This document shows positions 31,947 to 39,957 of a stretch of DNA of 64,000 bases, one piece after another. The notes beneath the pieces were generated by a model. The model ran no database searches. It worked only from the letters and a program-made list of their open reading frames with translations, and was not told the DNA's origin. The stretch's first letter is position 1, and each line of letters begins with the position of its first letter. The position numbers were made by a program, and so were the translations under genes. Location of the stretch: positions 1 through 64,000 of the forward strand of contig CACHVY010000001.1 of the NCBI GenBank assembly GCA_902583455.1. The letters run 5' to 3'. The DNA is from an uncultured Pelagibacteraceae bacterium (GTDB lineage Bacteria; Pseudomonadota; Alphaproteobacteria; Pelagibacterales; Pelagibacteraceae).

Positions 31947-32795
31947 ATGGAACTAGAGAAAATTTTACCTAAAGATGGTCCACCTATTGAGGAAGTTCAC
32001 AAATACGTTCAGAAATATAAAAATGAATTGATAGTAATAAAATATGGCGGCAACGTATTTATTGACAGAGAAATTTTTAATAATTTTATATCAGATTTAA
32101 AAATATTAAACGAGTTAGGGCTTTCTGTTATTGTGGTACATGGTGGAGGTCCTAGAATAAAAAGAGAATTAGAGAAATCAAACATCAAATCTAAGTTTAT
32201 AAGAGGTCTAAGAGTAACCGACAAGAAAATCATAAATACTGTAGAGAATGTTCTTATAGACTTTAATAATGATATTGTTAAATCATTAGAAGAAAAAGGG
32301 ACAAAAGGAGTTTCAATTAATACAAAAAATAATAATGTTATTCATGTTGATCCAGAGTCAAGTGAATTGGGCTTCGTGGGTGTGCCAAAAAAAATTGACG
32401 CTGATGTTATAAATAAAATATTAAATGAAAATCTTATTCCTGTTGTTTCTCCTTTAGGATTAGGAAAAGATCTGCAGACGTATAATATAAACGGAGACAC
32501 TGCTGCAGGAGCAATAGCTAAATCGCTCAAATCAAGAAGATTGCTTTTAATGACTAATGTAGAAGGGGTTTTAGACAAAAATAAAAGGCTAATACAAGAA
32601 GTTTCCTCTTCCAAAATTTTAGAGATGATCAAAGATGAAACAATAACTGAGGGAATGATACCAAAGATAAATACATGTTTAGATGCTATTAATAACGGAG
32701 TAACGGCTGTTGCAATAATTGATGGTAGAAAAAAACATTCAATATTATTTGAAATTTTTTCAGATAAAGGATCAGGAACTTTAATCAGAAAATGA
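31947..32795 (+). CDS. argB: Acetylglutamate kinase
   Basis: ArgB phosphorylates N-acetylglutamate, the second arginine-pathway step. The amino acid kinase motifs are IVIKYGGNVF, VVHGGGPRI (substrate lysine and glycine loops), RGLRVTD, and NINGDTAAGAIAKSLKSRRLLLMTNVEGV, with ITEGMIPKI near the end. The 282 residues are standard. The start abuts the yidC stop, and the four-base overlap with the following HAD gene (ATGA) suggests one transcript from rpmH to dapE and beyond. Confidence 0.95.
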   Translation: MELEKILPKDGPPIEEVHKYVQKYKNELIVIKYGGNVFIDREIFNNFISDLKILNELGLSVIVVHGGGPRIKRELEKSNIKSKFIRGLRVTDKKIINTVENVLIDFNNDIVKSLEEKGTKGVSINTKNNNVIHVDPESSELGFVGVPKKIDADVINKILNENLIPVVSPLGLGKDLQTYNINGDTAAGAIAKSLKSRRLLLMTNVEGVLDKNKRLIQEVSSSKILEMIKDETITEGMIPKINTCLDAINNGVTAVAIIDGRKKHSILFEIFSDKGSGTLIRK

Positions 32796-33484
32796 AAAAT
32801 TTAAAAAAAATGAAATATCTATTATTAGATCTTGATGGTGTATGTTACGGTAAACATAACAATTATTCATTAGAAAAAGTATTTGGCCAAGTATCCAATC
32901 GTATGACACAATTTATTTCGGAAAGACTTAAAATAAATCGAGACGAAGCTAAAAAATTACAAACTGATTATTTTTATAAGTATAACACAAGTTTAAATGG
33001 GCTAATGATACATCATGACATACCGCCTCAAGAATTTTTGAAATATGTACACACAATCGATCTCTCTTTTATGAAAGAAGATAAAATTATGAGAGATGAA
33101 TTGATTAATTTAGATATGGAGAAGTTTATTTTCACTAACGGGAGTGCTGAACACGCTGAAAATATATTATCACACCTTGGAGTTTATGATCTTTTTGGAA
33201 GAGATAAAGTGTTCGATATTCAAGATGCTGGATATGTCCCAAAACCTGAGGCAAAGACTTTTGATCTAATGCTCAAAAAATTTAAGATAAATCCAAAAGA
33301 AACGATCTATATTGAAGATATTGCAAAAAATTTGGGTATTGGTCACGAAAGAGGATGCTATACAGTTTGGCTAATTAATGATGAGCATTTTGGCAAGATA
33401 GACTCTAATAAAGATTATATTTCTCATAAAATAGAAAATCTGTCTTTATTTCTTAAAGAAATAAGGATATTAAAAAACAAGTAA
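32792..33484 (+). CDS. HAD hydrolase, probable pyrimidine 5'-nucleotidase
   Basis: This 230-residue HAD-superfamily phosphatase has motif I LLDLDGVCYG (nucleophile and acid/base aspartates), motif II FTNGS, motif III lysine in PKPEAKTF and motif IV YIEDIAKNL. The sub-family that sits beside argB/dapD in alphaproteobacteria is annotated as pyrimidine 5'-nucleotidase (Sdt1-like), with the helical cap at about residues 25-105. The substrate is inferred from family and position, not shown. It overlaps argB by four bases and ends three bases before dapD. Confidence 0.82.
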   Translation: MKNLKKMKYLLLDLDGVCYGKHNNYSLEKVFGQVSNRMTQFISERLKINRDEAKKLQTDYFYKYNTSLNGLMIHHDIPPQEFLKYVHTIDLSFMKEDKIMRDELINLDMEKFIFTNGSAEHAENILSHLGVYDLFGRDKVFDIQDAGYVPKPEAKTFDLMLKKFKINPKETIYIEDIAKNLGIGHERGCYTVWLINDEHFGKIDSNKDYISHKIENLSLFLKEIRILKNK

Positions 33485-33487
33485 ATT

Positions 33488-34315
33488 ATGTCTTTAGAAA
33501 AAATTATTAATGATGCCTGGGAAATTAAGGATAAAATTAGCCCTAGCTCAGATCCAAAGCTTAAAGATGCAATTAATCAAATAATTGCGGACTTGGATAG
33601 CGGAAAAGTTAGAGCCGCTGAAAAAATAAATGGTCAATGGATTGCTCACCAACACATTAAGAAAGCAATAATGCTTAGTTTTAGAATATATCCAATGGAA
33701 AATTTAAATGGTCCTTATAGTAGTTGGTATGACAAAGCTCATTTGTTAAAAGGTAAAACTGCTGGTTGGTCTAAAGAGGATCATGAAAAAGCTGGCTTTA
33801 GAATGGTTCCTAATTCTCCAGTTAGAAAAGGATCTTTTGTCGGTAAAAATGCTGTGTTGATGCCCTGCTATGTAAACATAGGCGCATACATTGATGAGGG
33901 CACGATGATAGACACCTTCGCAAGAGCTGGCAGTTGTTGTCAAATTGGAAAAAATTGTCATATATCAGCAGGGTCTGGAGTTGGTGGAGTTTTGGAACCG
34001 GCTCAAGCATTGCCTACAATTATTGAAGATAACGTTTTTTTAGGTGCAATGTCCGAAGTAGTTGAAGGAGTGATCGTTGGTGAAGGATCAGTTTTGAGCA
34101 TGGGAATGTACATTGGTCAATCAACTAAAATTGTAGATCGGAAGTCAGGAAAAATATCTTATGGTAAAATACCTCCTTACTCAGTTGTTGTACCAGGAAC
34201 CTTACCAGATAAAAATAATTCATCAGCTGCATCGCTATACTGCGCAGTAATAATTAAACAAGTTGATGAAAAAACAAGATCTAAAACTTCGGTAAACGAT
34301 CTTTTAAGAGAATAA
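33488..34315 (+). CDS. dapD: 2,3,4,5-Tetrahydropyridine-2,6-dicarboxylate N-succinyltransferase
   Basis: DapD uses succinyl-CoA to open tetrahydrodipicolinate in the lysine/diaminopimelate pathway. It is a left-handed beta-helix trimer: the hexapeptide-repeat region runs from about residue 110 to 220 (VLMPCYVNIGAYIDEGTMID, GSCCQIGKNCHISAGSGVGG, IEDNVFLGAMSEVVEG), preceded by an alpha-helical N-terminal domain with VRAAEKING. The 275-residue length is canonical. dapE begins three bases later. Confidence 0.96.
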   Translation: MSLEKIINDAWEIKDKISPSSDPKLKDAINQIIADLDSGKVRAAEKINGQWIAHQHIKKAIMLSFRIYPMENLNGPYSSWYDKAHLLKGKTAGWSKEDHEKAGFRMVPNSPVRKGSFVGKNAVLMPCYVNIGAYIDEGTMIDTFARAGSCCQIGKNCHISAGSGVGGVLEPAQALPTIIEDNVFLGAMSEVVEGVIVGEGSVLSMGMYIGQSTKIVDRKSGKISYGKIPPYSVVVPGTLPDKNNSSAASLYCAVIIKQVDEKTRSKTSVNDLLRE

Positions 34316-34317
34316 AA

Positions 34318-35475
34318 ATGCAAAAAATAAATGAGCTTGAGTTAGCTAAAGAGCTAATTAGATTTCCATCTATTACACCTATAGACGCAGGGGTGATGAG
34401 TTTTCTTGAAAAAAAATTAACAAAATTAGGTTTCAAAACTAAGATAATTACTTTTAAAGATAAAACACATAAACCCGTAAAAAATTTGTATGCAAGATTA
34501 GGAAATAAAGGTCCAAATTTTTGTTATGCTGGACATTTGGATGTTGTGCCTCCAGGTAATTTAAATGACTGGACTGTGAACCCGTTTAAACCAAAAGTTA
34601 AAAATGGTCATCTAATTGGCAGGGGCGCTAATGATATGAAAAGTTCAATTGCAGCTTTTGTATCTGCTGTAAGTATTTTTTTGACAAAAAGTAAAAATTT
34701 AAAAGGTTCAATAAGCTTTTTGATTACAGGGGATGAAGAAGGCGATGCGGTTAATGGAACAAAAAAGCTAGTAGATTATTTAAAAAATAAAAAAGAAAAA
34801 ATAAATTTTTGTTTAGTGGGAGAACCAACCAATCCTAATAAATTGGGTGAAATGGTTAAAATCGGTAGAAGGGGTAGTTTAACTGGAAAGTTAGTTATTA
34901 ATGGTGTTCAAGGGCATGTTGCATACCCACACCGAGCCAATAATCCATCTACAACTATAATAGAAATTTTAAAGAAATTAAAAGATATAAAATTTGATAG
35001 TGGTACAAAGAATTTTCAGCCAACTAATCTAGAAGTTACAAGTATAAATATAAATAACAATATAGATAATATTATTCCAGGTTCTGCGTGGGCCACTTTT
35101 AATATACGATTTAACAATAGACATACGTCAAAATCTTTAAAGAAAAAACTAAATACTATTTTTTCAAAGATATGTGGGAAGAAAAAATCTAGATATGAAA
35201 TTGAATATAAAGTATCTGGAGAGGCATTTTTATGTGAACCGAGTAGTTTTGTTTATAAAATTCAAAATATTATTAAAAATAATACAAAAATTAAACCGAA
35301 ACTATCAACATCGGGTGGTACATCTGATGCAAGATTTATAAGAAAGATATCGCCTTGCCTTGAGTTTGGTTTAGTTGGCAAAACTATGCATAAAATAGAT
35401 GAGGCAGTATCCTTAAAAGACTTAAAAAATTTAACTAAAATTTATGCAGAAATATTAGAAGAATACTTTAAGTGA
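34318..35475 (+). CDS. dapE: Succinyl-diaminopimelate desuccinylase
   Basis: This M20-family zinc peptidase removes succinate from N-succinyl-diaminopimelate. The zinc ligands are in YAGHLDVVPPG and GRGANDMKSS, with the catalytic glutamate pair in TGDEEGDAVNG. VGEPTNPNKLG is another ligand site, GHVAYPHRANNP belongs to the dimerisation lid, and TSGGTSDARFI lies near the C-terminus. At 385 residues it is full length. Its stop codon overlaps the following GTG start (GTGA). Confidence 0.95.
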   Translation: MQKINELELAKELIRFPSITPIDAGVMSFLEKKLTKLGFKTKIITFKDKTHKPVKNLYARLGNKGPNFCYAGHLDVVPPGNLNDWTVNPFKPKVKNGHLIGRGANDMKSSIAAFVSAVSIFLTKSKNLKGSISFLITGDEEGDAVNGTKKLVDYLKNKKEKINFCLVGEPTNPNKLGEMVKIGRRGSLTGKLVINGVQGHVAYPHRANNPSTTIIEILKKLKDIKFDSGTKNFQPTNLEVTSININNNIDNIIPGSAWATFNIRFNNRHTSKSLKKKLNTIFSKICGKKKSRYEIEYKVSGEAFLCEPSSFVYKIQNIIKNNTKIKPKLSTSGGTSDARFIRKISPCLEFGLVGKTMHKIDEAVSLKDLKNLTKIYAEILEEYFK

Positions 35476-36395
35476 GTACTGCAATAGTAACATCCGATAC
35501 ATCAGAGGATCACATTACTGGTGATGGTCATCCAGAACAACCAAAAAGAGTTTCGGCAGTTGTTAGGAGATTAAAAAAGAGGAAAAATCTATTATGGGTT
35601 AAGTCAGAAAAGTTTGACCTAAAAATTTTAAAAAAAGTTCATGGGTCTGATTATGTTGATAGCATAGAAAATTCATTTCCGTCTAGCGGTTTAAAATTTT
35701 TAGATGGAGACACAATTATATCTCCCGGAAGTAAGAAGGCAACATACGATGCAGTAGGTTCTATAATTAAAGCAATAGATGGTGTAGAAAGCAAAAAATT
35801 TAATAATGTATTTTGTGCTGTAAGGCCTCCTGGGCATCACTGTGAAAAAAATAAAGCTATGGGTTTTTGTATTTTTAATAATGCAGCAATAGGGGCTCAA
35901 TATTTAATTGAAAAATATAATTACAATAAAGTATGTATCATAGATTTTGATGTTCATCATGGTAATGGCACCCAAGACATTTTTTACAATAATAAAAAAG
36001 TTTTATATATATCAACTCATCAGTACCCTTTTTATCCTGGAACCGGATCTGAGAATGAGAAGGGCAAGTTTAATAACATATTTAATATACCTTTGCCAGC
36101 TGGTACATCATCTGAAAATTATTTTGATGCATATAATCATGTGTTAAAAAAGTTAAATGAATTTAAACCTGAGTTTTTAATTTTTTCAGCAGGTTTCGAT
36201 GCACATCAGGATGATCCTCTTGCACAATTTAAACTAAAGTCGAAAGATTTTTATGAAATTACAAGAAGAACACTTCTTGCAACAAATAAATATAATAATA
36301 GAAAAGTAGTTTCGATCTTAGAAGGTGGTTACGATTTAAATGCTCTAGCAGAAAGTGCTGACGAGCATGTTAAAGCATTACAGCAAAATAAATAA
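35472..36395 (+). CDS. Histone-deacetylase-like amidohydrolase
   Basis: This zinc-dependent deacetylase of the arginase/deacetylase fold has 307 residues and a GTG start overlapping dapE. Recognisable parts are DHITGDGHPEQPKRV, AVRPPGHHCEKNKAMGFC (His-His charge relay), IIDFDVHHGNGTQDIF (zinc Asp/His), STHQYPFYPGTG, SAGFDAHQDDPLA (zinc Asp) and ILEGGYDLNAL. Bacterial relatives act on acetylpolyamines, acetoin-related or other acylated amines; with no histones, the substrate is unknown. A role in polyamine deacetylation would fit the polyamine genes at 59332-62433, but that is inference. Confidence 0.88.
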   Translation: MSTAIVTSDTSEDHITGDGHPEQPKRVSAVVRRLKKRKNLLWVKSEKFDLKILKKVHGSDYVDSIENSFPSSGLKFLDGDTIISPGSKKATYDAVGSIIKAIDGVESKKFNNVFCAVRPPGHHCEKNKAMGFCIFNNAAIGAQYLIEKYNYNKVCIIDFDVHHGNGTQDIFYNNKKVLYISTHQYPFYPGTGSENEKGKFNNIFNIPLPAGTSSENYFDAYNHVLKKLNEFKPEFLIFSAGFDAHQDDPLAQFKLKSKDFYEITRRTLLATNKYNNRKVVSILEGGYDLNALAESADEHVKALQQNK

Positions 36396-36406
36396 AAAAT
36401 TTCATA

Positions 36407-36433
36407 TTGAAAATTTTAAAATAGTTACCATAT
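36407..36433 (+). promoter_or_regulatory. Candidate sigma32 (RpoH) heat-shock promoter of hsp20
   Basis: TTGAAA at 36407-36412 and CCATAT at 36428-36433 give TTGAA-N16-CCATAT, close to the alphaproteobacterial RpoH pattern CTTGAA-N16/17-CYTATNT. The predicted transcript start, near 36440, falls at the base of the hairpin leader described next, upstream of the heat-shock gene. Confidence 0.6.
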
Positions 36434-36440
36434 AACTTTA

Positions 36441-36492
36441 AGTGTTGCCTAATGGGACACTAAATAACCTTGCTAACAAAGGAGGAAAAATG
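36441..36492 (+). promoter_or_regulatory. ROSE-like RNA thermometer candidate in hsp20 leader
   Basis: The leader forms a first hairpin (36441-36461, AGTGTTGCC / GGGACACT with loop TAAT). In a second one, CCTTGCT at 36468-36474 lies opposite the Shine-Dalgarno AAAGGAGG at 36478-36485: C-G, C-G, U-A, U-G, then G-G and C-A mismatches, then U-A. A UUGCU element pairing imperfectly with the ribosome binding site, with a G-G mismatch, is the hallmark of ROSE thermometers controlling small heat-shock genes in alphaproteobacteria. The stem is short, so the call is tentative. Confidence 0.5.
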
Positions 36493-36936
36493 ACAAGTAA
36501 GGATCTATCAATCTTTAATTCATTAAGACCATTTTCTGTTGGTTTTGATGATATGTTTGAGCAATTTGAAAACATGTTAGGAAATGGAAGTTTGACAACT
36601 CAATCAAATTATCCACCATATAACATTAGGAAAACTGGTAAAGACAGATACTCAATTGAGGTAGCTCTTGCGGGATTTAACAAAAAAGATGTTGAAGTAG
36701 AATATGAAGACAATCTTTTAACTGTAAGAACTAAGCAAGTTGAAAAATCTGATAATACTGTCGAAAATGGAGAGATTATACACAAAGGAATATCTCAAAG
36801 ACAATTTACTAGATCATTTAAAATTGCTGAAGACGTAAAAGTTGGTGAAGCTAATTTGAAAGACGGGCTATTAACTATTGAATGTGAAAAAATAGTTCCG
36901 GATTTTAAGAAAAAAAAATTAATTCAAATTAAATAA
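36490..36936 (+). CDS. Small heat-shock protein (Hsp20 / IbpA type)
   Basis: This 148-residue chaperone binds unfolding proteins. The alpha-crystallin domain runs from about residue 40 to 135 (PPYNIRKTGKDRYSIEVALAGF, VEYEDNLLTVRTKQ, GISQRQFTRSFKIAEDV, ANLKDGLLTIEC), followed by a C-terminal PDFKKKKLIQI tail. The strong Shine-Dalgarno AAAGGAGG five bases before the ATG at 36490 decides the start; a TTG at 36442 in the same frame would lie in the structured leader. Both a sigma32-like promoter and a thermometer-like leader point to heat control. Confidence 0.93.
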   Translation: MTSKDLSIFNSLRPFSVGFDDMFEQFENMLGNGSLTTQSNYPPYNIRKTGKDRYSIEVALAGFNKKDVEVEYEDNLLTVRTKQVEKSDNTVENGEIIHKGISQRQFTRSFKIAEDVKVGEANLKDGLLTIECEKIVPDFKKKKLIQIK

Positions 36937-36947
36937 CATAAACCTTG

Positions 36948-36970
36948 CTTGTGGGGTAAAGCCCCACAAG
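36948..36970. terminator. Hairpin between convergent hsp20 and lipoprotein genes
   Basis: A perfect nine-pair stem, CTTGTGGGG (36948-36956) with CCCCACAAG (36962-36970) and a five-base loop, is the most GC-rich spot of the area and fills the 34-base gap between two convergent genes. No long T run follows on either strand, so it is a likely bidirectional transcript end rather than a textbook terminator. Confidence 0.6.
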
Positions 36971-37282
36971 TTAAAAACATCCTTTTGATGAATAACCTAC
37001 AATAAAATCACTTTCATCAATTTCAAAACTTCTTTGACATTTAATCCCGTATTTTTTTGAAATATATATAATTTTTCCTGAGCCAGGTGGTTCTCCATCA
37101 TTTGGCATAGTTAAATCTGGGTATCCAAATTCTGCAATCAACAAATCTTTTTTTTTATTTAGAAATTTCATTAAATACTTATCTTCTTTTTGAATAACTT
37201 CATCAGCTTTATTCTGTACCGTTTCGCAGGACGATAAAAGAATAAATAATAAGATCGAAAATATATTAATTATTTTTTTCAT
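36971..37282 (-). CDS. Small lipoprotein of unknown function
   Basis: The product is about 103 residues from the ATG at 37282 (MKKIINIFSILLFILLSSC). The hydrophobic stretch ends in LLSSCET, a lipobox with the lipidated cysteine near residue 19; an earlier ATG at 37300 would add MLLFNL. The mature part contains LLIAEFGYPDLTMPND and KIIYISKKYGIKCQRSFEID...VGYSSKGCF, with two further cysteines. This is reminiscent of small SmpA/OmlA-like or other SAR11 lipoproteins, but I cannot name a family. It is convergent with hsp20 and divergent from the purine permease. Confidence 0.65.
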   Translation of the reverse strand: MKKIINIFSILLFILLSSCETVQNKADEVIQKEDKYLMKFLNKKKDLLIAEFGYPDLTMPNDGEPPGSGKIIYISKKYGIKCQRSFEIDESDFIVGYSSKGCF

Positions 37283-37406
37283 TAGATTGAATAATAGCAT
37301 AGGAGAAATTATTAAAAATAAACTTATAGTTGAATATTGTGAATAAAGAATATTTTATTAAGGAATTATTTTATTAATCTGATAATTTTTTTTATCGGGA
37401 GGAATT

Positions 37407-38717
37407 ATGCTAGACAAATATTTCGAATATAAAAAACATAAAACAGATTTTAGAACTGAAGTTATTGCGGGTGTAACTACATTTCTAACAATGGCCTATA
37501 TAATGTTCTTAAACCCTTTTATTTTATCGGGGGAATTCGCTGGACCTGAAAAGGGTTTTTTTGACTTTGGTGCAGTATTTACAGCCACAATTTTAGCAAC
37601 CGCTCTTGCTTGTTTCATAATGGCTTTTTACGGAAAAACTTGGCCAATAGGGCTTGCTCCAGGCATGGGAATAAATGCTTTTGTAGCTTTTGGTGTAGTT
37701 GCGGGTATGGGTTACACTCCACAAGCTGCTTTAGGTGCAGTTTTAGTGGCTGGAGTATTATTTTTGATTATTTCTCTTACACCTTTAAGAGCATGGTTAA
37801 TAAACTCAATTCCAAAAAGTTTAAAATTAGGAATTGGAGCAGGTATAGGATTGTTTTTAGCCATAATAGGATTAGAAATTATGGGAGTTGTTGGAGATCA
37901 TCCGGTTACTTTAGTAACTCTCGGTGATTTAAAAAATCCTTTAGTGCTATTAGGGTGCTTGGCTTTTGTTGCTATGGTTGTTCTTGAAAAACTTAAAGTT
38001 AAAGGAAATATTATAATTGGAATAATTGCTTTTAGTATAATTGCATGGGTAACGGGCTTAGCAAAATTTAATGGAGTAGTAAGCTCACCTCCGCCAATGA
38101 CATATTTATTTGATTTTGATTTAAAAGCGGCGTTATCAGCAAGTATGTCAACTGTAGTCTTTACATTATTATTTATCGATTTTTTTGATACTGCAGGAAC
38201 ATTAACATCTGTAGCTAATGTTGCTGGAAAAGTAGATAGCAAAGGTAGAGTTACAGATATAAATAAAGCCATGATGTCTGACAGTGTCGCTACAGTTGCT
38301 GGTGCTATGATGGGCACAACAACTGTAACAAGTTATGTAGAGTCAGGTGCTGGTGTTAAAGCAGGTGGAAGAACAGGTATGACCTCTTTAGTAATTGGTA
38401 TCCTGTTTTTATCATGCTTATTCTTTTCTCCTCTTGCAACAAGTTTGCCTAAGGAAATTGACGGAGCTGCACTTCTATATGTTGCTGTTCTTTTTGTAAG
38501 AAACATTACAGATATTGAGTGGAATGATATAGCAGAATCTGCTCCCTCAATTGTAGCAATGATAACAATGCCACTTACTTATAGTATTAGTAATGGAATT
38601 GCTTTAGCTTTTATATCTTATGCTTTGATTAAAATATTTACGGGAAAAATATCTAATACTTCTCCTGCTATTTGGTTAATAGCAGTTTTGAGTGTAATAA
38701 GTTTTCTTGTAGCGTAA
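37407..38717 (+). CDS. NCS2-family purine permease (AzgA type)
   Basis: This 436-residue multi-pass transporter starts right after a GGGAGGA ribosome site. It has ITFLTMAYIMFLNP-like VTTFLTMAYIMFLNPFIL, GLAPGMGINAFVAF, the FIDFFDTAGTLTSVANVAG motif and TTVTSYVESGAGVKAGGRTGMTSL, all typical of the AzgA branch of NCS2 transporters, which import adenine, guanine or hypoxanthine with protons. The convergent neighbour is a phosphoribosyltransferase, supporting purine salvage. I looked for and did not find a purine riboswitch in the 106-base leader. Confidence 0.9.
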   Translation: MLDKYFEYKKHKTDFRTEVIAGVTTFLTMAYIMFLNPFILSGEFAGPEKGFFDFGAVFTATILATALACFIMAFYGKTWPIGLAPGMGINAFVAFGVVAGMGYTPQAALGAVLVAGVLFLIISLTPLRAWLINSIPKSLKLGIGAGIGLFLAIIGLEIMGVVGDHPVTLVTLGDLKNPLVLLGCLAFVAMVVLEKLKVKGNIIIGIIAFSIIAWVTGLAKFNGVVSSPPPMTYLFDFDLKAALSASMSTVVFTLLFIDFFDTAGTLTSVANVAGKVDSKGRVTDINKAMMSDSVATVAGAMMGTTTVTSYVESGAGVKAGGRTGMTSLVIGILFLSCLFFSPLATSLPKEIDGAALLYVAVLFVRNITDIEWNDIAESAPSIVAMITMPLTYSISNGIALAFISYALIKIFTGKISNTSPAIWLIAVLSVISFLVA

Positions 38718-38726
38718 AATTTACGA

Positions 38727-38750
38727 GGGGCTGGCCAATAAACTAGCCCC
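38727..38750. terminator. Hairpin between convergent permease and phosphoribosyltransferase genes
   Basis: GGGGCT (38727-38732) and AGCCCC (38745-38750) form a GC-rich six-pair stem in the 34-base gap between two convergent genes, followed on the plus strand by TTTACTT. A shared bidirectional terminator is the simplest reading. Confidence 0.6.
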
Positions 38751-38751
38751 T

Positions 38752-39282
38752 TTACTTCAATTCTTTTTTTAAATCTTCTATAGAAATTAATTCTCTTAAT
38801 TCGTAAGGAAACACAATCCAAGGATTATCTTGTAAATTGTGAACTATATAATCTGATTTAAAATTAGATTTTTCTTTTTTATAGAGCACAGCTGATTTGA
38901 AGTTAATTTTTTTATCTTTGAAGTCTTTATAATTTTCTAGCCATTTTAAAGTTTTTTCTAGAGTTACACCTGTATCAATTAGGTCGTCAGTTACTAATAT
39001 ATTTTCTCCATAACTCCTTGAGGTAGTTGACAAATCTCTTGCAAAAGTCAATTCGTTTTGTTTATCAGCAATTTGATTATTTTTTTCTGCTGAATAACTT
39101 TCAACCCCTAAATATCCACATTTTACATTAAAGATTCTACTTAAAATATCACCTACTCTAAGACCGCCTCTTGCAATACATATTATAAAGCTAGGTTTGA
39201 AGCCGCTGTCACTAATTTGGACTGCAAGATTATCTATAGACTTATTGTATGTATCCCAATCAATAATAAGTTTTTTTGACAT
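38752..39282 (-). CDS. Purine phosphoribosyltransferase (xanthine/hypoxanthine type)
   Basis: This type I phosphoribosyltransferase of 176 residues has the PRPP loop ILVTDDLIDTGVTLEKT, the pyrophosphate-binding CIARGGLRVGDIL, and the C-terminal base-binding region HNLQDNPWIVFPYEL. The WIVFPYE ending is typical of Gpt/xanthine phosphoribosyltransferase-like proteins, which convert free purine bases to nucleotides. It is convergent with the purine permease gene. The preferred base (xanthine, guanine or hypoxanthine) cannot be told from sequence. Confidence 0.85.
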   Translation of the reverse strand: MSKKLIIDWDTYNKSIDNLAVQISDSGFKPSFIICIARGGLRVGDILSRIFNVKCGYLGVESYSAEKNNQIADKQNELTFARDLSTTSRSYGENILVTDDLIDTGVTLEKTLKWLENYKDFKDKKINFKSAVLYKKEKSNFKSDYIVHNLQDNPWIVFPYELRELISIEDLKKELK

Positions 39283-39330
39283 TTAGAATTTTATTACATA
39301 AAAAAATTCAGAAAAAGTAAAGATATTTTT

Positions 39331-39957
39331 CTAATATTGTATTGGTTCATCATCTATTGATCTCCATAAATACCATGTAGCTACAGTACAATAGGGAGTA
39401 AATTTTTTATTTAGCTTATTTACAAAATTTTTTGGAGGATGATATTTTTTTTTATAGTTATTTGAAATAGCTCTTAAAAGGCCAATATCTTGTATTGGCC
39501 AAATGTTTGATCTATTTAAATTAAAAATTAATACCATTTCTGCAGACCATCTCCCAATTTGACGTAAATCAGAGAGATATTCAATTGCTTCTTCGTCACT
39601 CATATATTTAATTTTTTTTGCGTCAAAGGTTTTATTCTTAATTTTTTTTGCAAGTTCTTGAATACCTTTTATCTTTTGTTTACTTAAACCACATTTTTTA
39701 AGTTTTAATTTATTTAACACTACAACATTACCAGGCTTTATTTTGCCTTTACATGCTTTTGAAAATTTTTTAAAAACTGAGTTAGCGGCTGCGACACTTA
39801 TTTGTTGACCAATAATGCTTTTACACAAAGAATAAAACAAATCTTTACGGGTTGTTAAGGTTTTATCAGGATATTTTAGTATTAACCCTTTCATTATTTT
39901 ATCTTTTTTTGATAAAACTTTTATTGCTTTATTCCAATAATACGGTTTTTTAGTCAT
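39331..39957 (-). CDS. alkA: DNA-3-methyladenine glycosylase II-like (HhH-GPD)
   Basis: This base-excision repair glycosylase removes alkylated purines. The 208-residue protein has SIIGQQISVAAANSVFKK, the helix-hairpin-helix LSDLRQIGRWSAEMVL and the catalytic aspartate in IWPIQDIGLLRAI. It lacks the N-terminal domain of E. coli AlkA and so resembles the compact AlkA/Mag-type enzymes. The start overlaps the upstream DMT gene's end by eight bases. Confidence 0.88.
   Translation of the reverse strand: MTKKPYYWNKAIKVLSKKDKIMKGLILKYPDKTLTTRKDLFYSLCKSIIGQQISVAAANSVFKKFSKACKGKIKPGNVVVLNKLKLKKCGLSKQKIKGIQELAKKIKNKTFDAKKIKYMSDEEAIEYLSDLRQIGRWSAEMVLIFNLNRSNIWPIQDIGLLRAISNNYKKKYHPPKNFVNKLNKKFTPYCTVATWYLWRSIDDEPIQY

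Noticed and set aside
35472-36395. Eukaryote-like chromatin modifier
   Set aside because: Histone-deacetylase-fold proteins are common in bacteria as small-molecule deacetylases; context (dapE operon) gives no link to chromatin.
36442-36489. Alternative TTG start of hsp20
   Set aside because: The AAAGGAGG at 36478-36485 is placed for the ATG at 36490, and the extra residues fall in a structured leader.
37301-37406. Purine riboswitch upstream of the NCS2 permease
   Set aside because: The 106-base leader is almost entirely A/T and has no three-way junction with the conserved loop bases; only a weak GATAA/TTATC hairpin is visible.
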